37,591 nt of DNA, from assembly GCA_017454015.1 (NCBI GenBank), contig JAFTDW010000050.1, positions 1-37,591 on the forward strand, read 5' to 3'. Position 1 is the first letter of the stretch; every line of letters starts with the position of its first letter. The notes beneath the pieces were generated by a model, which saw nothing but the letters and a program-made list of their open reading frames with translations, did no database searches and was not told the DNA's origin. Below are positions 7,671 to 14,395 of this stretch, in pieces. Source of the DNA: Bacteroidales bacterium (GTDB taxonomy: Bacteria > Bacteroidota > Bacteroidia > Bacteroidales > P3). A program made the position numbers and the translations under genes.

Positions 7671-8825
7671 TTAGTTGTTTTTTCTTATCGTTTCGATAAT
7701 TTCATCAAGGGTCTCGCTCAACTCGCCGCAGGCCTCCACCGCCTCGCCGTTGGCAGCTTCGCCGTAGTGCAGCGCAAACGGAGCCGGCATGGCGTTGATT
7801 TTCGACAGAGCCTTGTCGATGGCCGACAGCACCTTGCCGTCGAGTTCCTCGTCAATGCTTTTCACGTAGGCATGCAGAGACTTGCTCTCGTCGCGCTGCC
7901 CTTCGACACCGCCCATGTACACATTCTGTATGCTTATGATATTGTTGCGGAAGTCGGTGATTGACATGTAGCTGTAGGGCGACTCGATGTAGGTGATGTC
8001 CTCCCCGTGCCACGCGGCGTAGATCTTGCTGCTGCCCACCTCGTCGGCTATGTCGGTGCAGCCTTGCACTATGGCCATCAAGGCGGCGGCATGCGAGCCG
8101 TAGGTGCTGCCAGCCTTGCCGGCGTTCTTCATGTTCTGGCCATAGCTGTAGTCGCCGCCCGCCACGGTGTACTGCATCTCCAGGTCGTTGAGCTTGGCGA
8201 TATGGCTCGCCGGTGCGGCACTGCCCAGCCAGCCCACCTCGAGCTGGTAGCAGCGGTTGCGCAGGTCGCCGGCAACGGCCACCACATACTTCCACTGGTC
8301 GGCGGTGATGGCACTCGCGCTGCGAGGCTGCCCCTCGCGGAACAGTATATACTCTATGCCGTGAAAACCGAGCAGGGCGTTGCCCAGACGCTCGCCTGCC
8401 ACCACGTCGCCGTCCTCGCCATCGAGGGCCGCCAGCATGGCGGGGCTGTTCATCAGCGTGCTGAAGGCGTCCTCGTCGAGCGGCCAGCTGTCGATGTGCG
8501 GGTCGACGCCATAGTCGCCTGCGGCACCGAAGAGGAAGGCCTCGCTCCTCTCCCACTGCTCGCGGGCAGCGAGAAACGTCTGGCAGGCCTGCCGCAACCC
8601 CTGGTCTGTGGGACTGGCCTTGAGAGCCACCAGCTGCTCCACCAACTGTTCGGCATTGGAAGCCAAGGCACTGTAGGTGGGTGCCACGGCGTGGTCCACA
8701 AACTGCACCGCCACCGCCTGCGCCTTGCTGTCGTCGTCGGTGGTGGGTTTGTTGTCTTTCTCGCACGAGGCGAGGATTAGCGTGGCCGCCACGGCCACGG
8801 CAACTGTTCTGAAAAGCTGTTTCAT
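7671..8825 (-). CDS. Imelysin family lipoprotein
   Basis: The product has 384 residues and a lipobox LILASC (Cys21). The mature part is all-helical with the imelysin hallmark GFHGIEYILF (a GxHxxEY motif) and the segment DPHIDSWPLDEDAF typical of the family. Imelysin-like proteins (former peptidase M75) bind metal, often iron, at the cell surface or in the periplasm. There is no firm evidence that they are peptidases. The gene is 14 bp downstream of a beta-barrel protein gene and 6 bp upstream of the di-haem lipoprotein, so all three are probably one transcript. Confidence 0.88.
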   Translation of the reverse strand: MKQLFRTVAVAVAATLILASCEKDNKPTTDDDSKAQAVAVQFVDHAVAPTYSALASNAEQLVEQLVALKASPTDQGLRQACQTFLAAREQWERSEAFLFGAAGDYGVDPHIDSWPLDEDAFSTLMNSPAMLAALDGEDGDVVAGERLGNALLGFHGIEYILFREGQPRSASAITADQWKYVVAVAGDLRNRCYQLEVGWLGSAAPASHIAKLNDLEMQYTVAGGDYSYGQNMKNAGKAGSTYGSHAAALMAIVQGCTDIADEVGSSKIYAAWHGEDITYIESPYSYMSITDFRNNIISIQNVYMGGVEGQRDESKSLHAYVKSIDEELDGKVLSAIDKALSKINAMPAPFALHYGEAANGEAVEACGELSETLDEIIETIRKNN

Positions 8826-8839
8826 TGATGTACTTGTTT

Positions 8840-10192
8840 TTATTTATTGAAAAATCCCGCCCATGTTATGCCTACGGCACAATAGGGCTCGTTGTTGTAC
8901 TGGTTGGCGAGGAGTCGCACGCCGGCCTCGGCCTTGACGGCTATCTCCGGCAACGGGTAGTAGTTAAGGCCAACGCTCACCACCTGCCGCTCCGCCCACT
9001 CCACATCGGACCAGCCCTCCGCCGGCACAAAACTGTCGTAATGGTCGTAGCGGCCAAAGAGATAGAGCCGCCGCCCCGAAGCCCGGGGGCTCAGCGTCAT
9101 GAGGTCGAACCCAACTTCATGGGAGACATCCCAAGCCCACTCGCCCACGGCGGTATGGGGATAGGGGTTGCCCGTCATGGTGGTCTGGTTCTTGTTGCGC
9201 GTGCTGATGAGGCTGGCGTCGCCAAGGTGGCCGCAGTCAACATTGCCGCGCACCATGAAACGACGGCTACGGTAGGCAAAGTCGAAGCAGCCTATTGCCA
9301 GCGTGCCTTTGGCGTCGCGGTAGCGCGAAGTCGCCGTGTAGACCGCCGTGGTGATGTCGTTGTTGAAGGTGTTGCCCACGTATCCGCTCACGCTCAGCCT
9401 GAGCCCTTTGGCGCCAGTCCAGTCCACACGTGCGGCACCTGCCAGGCTGTTGGCAGGGCGGAACTCGTAGGGCGACGCGCTGCCGTTGTGTACCCAACCG
9501 GCATCGTTGAAGAGGTTGCTGTTAAGGGCAGGCAACAGCTGCACCTCATAGCGCCATGCGCCCCTCTTGCCCCACAGGCTCACTCCTGTCTCGTGCCACG
9601 TACACGGCATTATAGTGTTCTCGCCTTCGGGACGGTAGAGGCCGAAGAACTGCGTGGGCAGGTGGTTGCTGTTGGTCATGCCTACCGGCACCACTATATG
9701 TCCGGCACGGATATTGAGGCCTTTGCCGAAGCTCTTCTGCACCCAGAACTGCTCCAGAGCCACCTCGCCGCCACGCTCCACCTCCTGCTCAAACTCGCCG
9801 GTCTCTTCGGTCTCCTTCTCCACGGCGGCTTCCACGCCACCGTGCTCAAACTCTATCTCCGTGCCTATGCTCCAGCCGTGGCCGAAGTCGTAGCCCAGCA
9901 TGATGACGGCATGGGGCAGGTCGAGCCGCGAATAGGCCGGCGCATCGGCGTAACGGGCTGCATGTGAATAACGGAACACATTGTCGGAATAGAAGTGACG
10001 GCTGAACACCGCCTCGCCATAGCCACCCACGGTGAGGCGGCTGGGGGCTACAATGGTGTCGCGGGAAGGCAACGGCCGACCCTCCGCGGAAGAATTGTCG
10101 TGTGCCGTTTTGTGGGATGCAAAGCCAAACGAGGGCATCCCGACAAGAACTGAAACAACACAAACAACTAATACTTTGTTGATTAGTCTCAT
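8840..10192 (-). CDS. Predicted outer-membrane beta-barrel (porin-like) protein
   Basis: The product has 450 residues with a signal peptide (about 1-25). The mature protein has many short amphipathic strands, for example LTVGGYGEAVF, HAVIMLGYDFGHGWSIG and the final YCAVGITWAGFFNK, and an acidic insert near 120-140 (EEETGEFEQEVE). It resembles the phosphate-selective porin O/P type used in Bacteroidetes metal and anion uptake loci, but I cannot assign a substrate. It is the first gene of the operon with imelysin and the di-haem oxidoreductase. A -7 promoter box lies 24 bp upstream of its start. Confidence 0.78.
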   Translation of the reverse strand: MRLINKVLVVCVVSVLVGMPSFGFASHKTAHDNSSAEGRPLPSRDTIVAPSRLTVGGYGEAVFSRHFYSDNVFRYSHAARYADAPAYSRLDLPHAVIMLGYDFGHGWSIGTEIEFEHGGVEAAVEKETEETGEFEQEVERGGEVALEQFWVQKSFGKGLNIRAGHIVVPVGMTNSNHLPTQFFGLYRPEGENTIMPCTWHETGVSLWGKRGAWRYEVQLLPALNSNLFNDAGWVHNGSASPYEFRPANSLAGAARVDWTGAKGLRLSVSGYVGNTFNNDITTAVYTATSRYRDAKGTLAIGCFDFAYRSRRFMVRGNVDCGHLGDASLISTRNKNQTTMTGNPYPHTAVGEWAWDVSHEVGFDLMTLSPRASGRRLYLFGRYDHYDSFVPAEGWSDVEWAERQVVSVGLNYYPLPEIAVKAEAGVRLLANQYNNEPYCAVGITWAGFFNK

Positions 10193-10215
10193 CTCACTAC
10201 TTTTTGATACAAGTG

Positions 10216-10223
10216 CAAAATTA
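10216..10223 (-). promoter_or_regulatory. Probable -7 promoter box of the porin-imelysin operon
   Basis: Read on the minus strand this is TAATTTTG, matching the Bacteroidetes -7 consensus TAnnTTTG, 24 bp before the ATG at 10192. I do not see a good -33 TTTG box at the right distance (about 10243-10248), so the call is tentative. No convincing Fur-box palindrome is visible nearby. Confidence 0.4.
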
Positions 10224-10330
10224 GTGACTAATCGTCGGGCGTGGCGTCACCACTATTTAGTATTTTCGCCCCGTCCATCACCAAAAATAGCTAATGCGAC
10301 TCCTACCAATCGCCCTAAAACGAGGTCATG

Positions 10331-10524
10331 AACTGAGGTCATGTGGCGAGCCTGCGAACTGAGGTCATGAGCACCTATGAAATAAAAACAAGGACAGCGA
10401 ATAATACCTTGAAATCAAAATAATGAACCAAAGGTCATGAGCACCTATGAAATAAAAACAAGGACAGCGAATAAATGAGCAGCACCCGTAAAAATAAAAA
10501 CATGACAGCGAATAGCACCTATGG
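10331..10524 (+). repeat. Array A of the MSTYEIK short-ORF repeat
   Basis: This stretch holds several copies of a unit with GAGGTCATGAGCACC followed by TATGAAATAAAAACA and AGGACAGCGAATAA. Full units have their ATG at 10367 and 10437, a variant at 10475, and partial units (GAGGTCATG only) at 10322 and 10336. Units read as tiny frames: 10367-10423 gives MSTYEIKTRTANNTLKSK, 10437-10478 gives MSTYEIKTRTANK, and 10475-10588 gives a 37-residue variant that runs through the terminator. Bases 10331-10410 match 37414-37493 at 79 of 80 positions. No regular spacers are present, so this is not a CRISPR array. Confidence 0.8.
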
Positions 10525-10567
10525 AATAAAAAGAAGCCACCTGCGGAGCAGTTGCTCCGCAGGTGGC
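10525..10567 (-). terminator. Strong rho-independent terminator
   Basis: Perfect inverted arms GCCACCTGCGGAGCA (10536-10550) and TGCTCCGCAGGTGGC (10553-10567) form a 15-bp stem with a 2-nt loop. On the minus strand the stem is followed by TTCTTTTTATT. It lies 26 bp after the stop of the PepSY-like gene (10594), so it ends that transcript. Confidence 0.9.
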
Positions 10568-10593
10568 GTTATGGAGAGCAAAGTATAAGTTGA

Positions 10594-11628
10594 CTACTGT
10601 ATGTCGAACTCGTCGTAGGGCTGAGCCAAGAGGCCTATGAACTTGGATGTGTTGTCGAACTCCATACGGGTGTACACCTTTTGGCCGTGGCGTTTCTGGC
10701 TTATCACCACGTAGGTTATCGGTTTGGGGCGTTTGCCGTTCTCGTCGCGGAACTTGCTGTCGAACTCATACACCACCATCTTCTCGACCTTGTAGCGTTC
10801 GCCTTTGTATTTCTCGTCGAGATACTTGATAATTGCGCTGGTGTAGCGGTCTTTGATAAGGACCTTGCCGGTCTTCTTGAGTTTGTTGCTCTCAGCGTCG
10901 TAGACATACTCCATAGACTGTTTCTGGCGGTTGATGATGTAGAACACAAACTCGTCGCTGCCGCGGGCTGCAATGTCGGGACCGCGCAGCACACGCTGCT
11001 TGGGGCAGCGTTTCTCGAAGTCGGCCATGATAGCCTCCGAGGGCATGGGTTTCTCCTCTTTAGCCACGTCGGGCACTGCATGGGGGCGTTTGCGGGTGGG
11101 CTTGGTGCCGGTGGCACCGCTGACGTCGGTGGCCTCGGGGTTGTTGTGGGTGTAGTAGTCGCGCTTCACGGCGTCGGGGTCGGGGGCGGTGCTTTTCTGG
11201 AGCTTGCCGCGGGTGTCGAAAATAAGCTCGCAGTCGCTGGAGCCCACACCTTTCTTGACTATTATCATGCGGTAGTAGTTGTCGCCGCTGCGTTCCTCAA
11301 CATAGTCGGTGCTCTTGATACGGTACCCGGGATAGTTGTTGACGAAGTAGGTGTTCATCAGCGTGGGGCACTCCTCGAGGGCTATGGGGAAAGCGGAGTA
11401 CTGCCAGTCGCCGGTGTTGGTGAAATAGCAGCGTCCGGCCTGACCGTCGGTGACGAAGTCGGCTATGTATTGGCCCGGCTGGTGATACCATGTCTTGACC
11501 TTGTAGGACTCGTAGGTCTTGGCCAAGGTAGTGAGGACGGCCTGTGGCACCTCGGTCTCTTTTATCTTGGTCTGGGCCGCAAGCATGAGCGGCAACAGAG
11601 TCGCAACGAGAAAGAGCAGTTTTTTCAT
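10594..11628 (-). CDS. Secreted PepSY-like domain protein
   Basis: I take the start at 11628 (MKKLLFLVATLLPLMLAAQ, a clean signal peptide) rather than an in-frame ATG 33 bp upstream; this gives 344 residues. After the signal the first half contains two units of the pattern 'VPxxVxxxLxxxYxxxxVxxW...G.Y.A.F...G' (residues about 22-75 and 85-150). This is the PepSY-like/DUF2874 fold common in Bacteroidetes exported proteins. The second half (about 190-344) is basic and contains strands such as DEFVFYIINRQKQSMEYVYD, with no family I recognise. It is a single-gene unit with its own terminator. Function is unknown; it is probably periplasmic. Confidence 0.72.
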   Translation of the reverse strand: MKKLLFLVATLLPLMLAAQTKIKETEVPQAVLTTLAKTYESYKVKTWYHQPGQYIADFVTDGQAGRCYFTNTGDWQYSAFPIALEECPTLMNTYFVNNYPGYRIKSTDYVEERSGDNYYRMIIVKKGVGSSDCELIFDTRGKLQKSTAPDPDAVKRDYYTHNNPEATDVSGATGTKPTRKRPHAVPDVAKEEKPMPSEAIMADFEKRCPKQRVLRGPDIAARGSDEFVFYIINRQKQSMEYVYDAESNKLKKTGKVLIKDRYTSAIIKYLDEKYKGERYKVEKMVVYEFDSKFRDENGKRPKPITYVVISQKRHGQKVYTRMEFDNTSKFIGLLAQPYDEFDIQ

Positions 11629-11680
11629 ATACAGATAAGTACTAAAAAGACATTTAGTCATTTCGCAACAATAACGCGAA

Positions 11681-11714
11681 TTAAAATATTATATTGTTTA
11701 CAGGGTTCAAAAAA
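11681..11714 (-). promoter_or_regulatory. Candidate promoter of the PepSY-like gene
   Basis: On the minus strand a TTTTTTG run (11708-11714) is followed after 19 bp by TATTTTAA (11681-11688). Spacing and the -33 element fit the Bacteroidetes TTTG-N19-21-TAnnTTTG pattern, but the last two bases of the -7 box do not. The ATG at 11628 lies about 45 nt downstream of the expected start site. Confidence 0.35.
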
Positions 11715-11775
11715 GTTTAACGGCACATTGTCACCCTCACGATAAGTCCATCCTCTCTGTCGACTCTACCCCACT

Positions 11776-13077
11776 CTACTTTCCGTTCTTGAATATCACA
11801 TCCTTGCGGTCGGGGCTTATGGAGACGGCCAGCACGGGCACCTGCACAGCCTGCTCCAAGGCGGCGAGGTAGGTGCGCAGGGCCTCCGGCAGGTTGTCGA
11901 AGTCGGCAATACCCTGCAGCGATTGTTTCCAACCCTTGAAAGTGGCGTACTGCGGCTCGATGGGCACCGAGTTGTACTCAAAAGGAATGCGGTCGGTCTC
12001 TTTGCCTTCGATAAGGTAGTGGGTACACATCTTCACCTCGTCGAAGTCGTTGAGCACGTCGGGCTTGGTGACGAAGAGGTCGGTGACGCCGTTGAGCATA
12101 CAGCTGTAGCGCAACGCGGGGAGGTCTATCCAACCGCAGCGGCGCGAGCGGCCCGTGGTGGCGCCATACTCATGCCCTATCTCGCAGAGGCGTGCCCCCG
12201 TCTCGTCGAAGAGCTCCGTGGGGAATGGACCGGCACCGACGCGTGTGCAGTAGGCTTTGGTGATACCCATGACACGCCCTATCTTGGAGGGAGCCACACC
12301 GAGGCCGGAGCAGACACCGGCGGTGATGGTGCTGCTGCTGGTGACGAAGGGGTACGAGCCAAAGTCTATGTCGAGCATAGAGCCCTGGGCGCCCTCTGCA
12401 AGCACCTTGCGCCCCTCGGCGAGGCACTGGTTAATGTAGTACTCGCTGTCGATAAGCTTGAAAGCGCGGAGCGTAGCCATGGAGTCGAGCCATTTCTGCT
12501 CATACTCGGCAAGCGTGAGGCCGTCGATACGGAATGAGTCGACGTCGAACTTGAGCGTGAAGGCGGTCTGCAGGTGCTGGTACTTGAGCAGTTCATAACG
12601 CTCACGGAAGTCGTCCTGCACTATGTCGCCCACGCGGAGACCTGAACGCGCAATCTTGTCGGTATAGGCAGGGCCTATGCCTTTGAGCGTGGAGCCTATG
12701 CGCAGGTTGCCCTTGGCCTGCTCGTTGGCGGCATCGAGCATGCGATGGGTGGGTATGATAAGGTGGGCCTTCTTTGAAATCAACAGGTTGCGCGTGGCGT
12801 CGACATCGCGCTCGCGCAGAGCCTCCACCTCTCCACGGAAGATGCAGGGCTCTATAAGCACGCCGTTGCCTATCACGTTGACCTTGTCTTTGTGAAAGAT
12901 GCCCGAGGGGATGATGTGCAGCACGTGCTTGATGCCGTTGAACTCAAGGGTGTGCCCAGCGTTGGGACCGCCCTGGAAACGGGCTATAACTTCGTATTGC
13001 GGGGTAAGGACATCGACTATCTTGCCTTTGCCCTCGTCGCCCCATTGGAGGCCGAGAAGTACATCAACTTTGCTCAT
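11776..13077 (-). CDS. purA: Adenylosuccinate synthetase
   Basis: The 433-residue product begins MSKVDVLLGLQWGDEGKGK. This is the GTP-binding P-loop of PurA (GDEGKGK at 13-19), with the catalytic Asp14. GGPNAGHTLEF follows (His for catalysis). Further markers are GIGPAYTDKIARSGLRVGD, EGAQGSMLDIDFGSYPFVTSS, and TGRSRRCGWID with PALRYS before the C-terminal part. The length is standard. PurA joins IMP and aspartate with GTP to make adenylosuccinate in AMP synthesis. It is 80 bp downstream of the M20 hydrolase gene; a hairpin lies between them, so read-through may be partial. Confidence 0.97.
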   Translation of the reverse strand: MSKVDVLLGLQWGDEGKGKIVDVLTPQYEVIARFQGGPNAGHTLEFNGIKHVLHIIPSGIFHKDKVNVIGNGVLIEPCIFRGEVEALRERDVDATRNLLISKKAHLIIPTHRMLDAANEQAKGNLRIGSTLKGIGPAYTDKIARSGLRVGDIVQDDFRERYELLKYQHLQTAFTLKFDVDSFRIDGLTLAEYEQKWLDSMATLRAFKLIDSEYYINQCLAEGRKVLAEGAQGSMLDIDFGSYPFVTSSSTITAGVCSGLGVAPSKIGRVMGITKAYCTRVGAGPFPTELFDETGARLCEIGHEYGATTGRSRRCGWIDLPALRYSCMLNGVTDLFVTKPDVLNDFDEVKMCTHYLIEGKETDRIPFEYNSVPIEPQYATFKGWKQSLQGIADFDNLPEALRTYLAALEQAVQVPVLAVSISPDRKDVIFKNGK

Positions 13078-13105
13078 TTTGGTGTTGTGTTTTTATTCCT
13101 GTTAA

Positions 13106-13138
13106 TCCGGAGACACTTGATGCCAAGGGGGCTCCGGA
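13106..13138 (-). terminator. Hairpin between the M20 hydrolase gene and purA
   Basis: TCCGGAG (13106-13112) and CTCCGGA (13132-13138) form a 7-bp stem, and inside it CTTG/CAAG can pair further. On the minus strand it follows the stop of the M20 gene by 19 bp. Only a weak U-containing tail follows (TTAACAGGAATAAAAAC). It may act as an attenuating terminator or an mRNA stability element. Confidence 0.45.
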
Positions 13139-13157
13139 CAATCTGTTTTTCTCTGGT

Positions 13158-14360
13158 TTATTTTTTCTTTATCCGGTTGTTTAAAGCTTGCAGTGCGTTG
13201 TATGCCACGAGACCCGACGCGAGTTCAAGGCTGCGCTCGTCGACAATAAGGTTGGCGCGGTGCAGGTTGGCGTAGGGTGTGCCGGGCTGGTGTATGCCTA
13301 TGCGGAAATAGCATGCCGGAATCTTCTGCGCGAAGAAAGCAAAGTCTTCGGCGGTCATTCGCATATCGAGCCACTCCACGTTCTGTGCGCCGAGGTAGGC
13401 GCAGGCGTTGTCGTGCACCTGCTGTGTGCAGTCGTCGTCGTTGACCACGGGAGGATAGCCCTCGTCGATAAAGAGGTCGCACACAGCCCCCATGGCCTGC
13501 GCCGTACCCTCGCTTATCTGGCGTATGCGGCGGTGGCACTCGAGGCGCCACTGCGGGTCGAAGGTTCGGATGATGCCCTCCATGCGCACCTCGTCGGGTA
13601 TGATGTTGGTGCGGCCGCCCACATCGTTGATCTTGCCTATGGTGAACACCGTGGGCATGAGGGGCGAGGCGTTGCGGCTCACCAGCTGCTGCAATGCCAC
13701 CACTATGTGCGAAGCCACAAGAACAGGGTCGACACTGAGGTGCGGTGTGGCGCCGTGGCCTCCGCGACCTTTCACGGTCCAGTAGAGCTCGTCGGTCGAC
13801 GCCATGTAGCGCCCTTTGCGCATACCCACATGGCCGTAGTCCATCTCCGGCAGACAGTGAAAAGAGTATATCTCATTGGGCATAAGGCCAATGAAGAGTC
13901 CGTCGTCCATCATCATACGAGCCCCGCCGGGATACATCTCCTCGGAGGGTTCGAAGATAAGCATCACGGTGCCACGCATCTGGTGGCGCATGGCGGTGAG
14001 TATCTTGGCGGCGCCGAGGAGCGAGGCGGTGTGCATGTCGTGCCCGCAGGCGTGCATCACGCCGGGGTTCTCGCTGGCGAAGTCGAGGCCCGTGTTCTCG
14101 GCAATGGGCAGCGCGTCGTAGTCGGCGCGCAGCGCCACACAGTAGGCGTCGGGCTCTATGTCGCCACGGATTATGGCAGCCACTCCTGTCTTGCCGATAC
14201 CAGTGCGCGGAGAGAGCCCCATCTCTGTGAGACGCTCGGCAACAAAAGCCATGGTGCCGAACTCCTGCTGGCTGAGCTCCGGGTGGCGGTGCATCCAACG
14301 GCGCCACTCCACCACAGTGGCGGCACCGGCCTGCGCAAGACTTTTTATCTGGTCTATCAT
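13158..14360 (-). CDS. M20 family amidohydrolase
   Basis: The 400-residue product matches the N-acyl-amino-acid amidohydrolase/hippurate hydrolase branch of peptidase family M20. Visible markers are MHRHPELSQQEFGT (24-37), the metal site HACGHDMHTASLLGAAK (103-119, with Cys105 and His107), the catalytic/metal FEPSEE (136-141) and RGGHGATPH in the dimerisation domain. A final conserved His lies near residue 371 in IGIHQPGTPYANLH. Such enzymes remove acyl groups from amino acids or related amides in the cytoplasm; the substrate here is not predictable. It starts 35 bp after ileS and is probably in the same transcript. Confidence 0.9.
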   Translation of the reverse strand: MIDQIKSLAQAGAATVVEWRRWMHRHPELSQQEFGTMAFVAERLTEMGLSPRTGIGKTGVAAIIRGDIEPDAYCVALRADYDALPIAENTGLDFASENPGVMHACGHDMHTASLLGAAKILTAMRHQMRGTVMLIFEPSEEMYPGGARMMMDDGLFIGLMPNEIYSFHCLPEMDYGHVGMRKGRYMASTDELYWTVKGRGGHGATPHLSVDPVLVASHIVVALQQLVSRNASPLMPTVFTIGKINDVGGRTNIIPDEVRMEGIIRTFDPQWRLECHRRIRQISEGTAQAMGAVCDLFIDEGYPPVVNDDDCTQQVHDNACAYLGAQNVEWLDMRMTAEDFAFFAQKIPACYFRIGIHQPGTPYANLHRANLIVDERSLELASGLVAYNALQALNNRIKKK

Positions 14361-14395
14361 AGTCGCTTAACTGTTATGCTGCAACCCTTTACCCG

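Noticed and set aside
10331-10524. CRISPR array
   Set aside because: Units differ in length, contain an ATG and share most of their sequence; there are no unique spacers of constant length and no cas genes.
10475-10588. 37-codon gene made of a repeat unit plus the terminator hairpin
   Set aside because: Its second half is simply the terminator stem read through; coding is unlikely, so it is listed only as part of array A.
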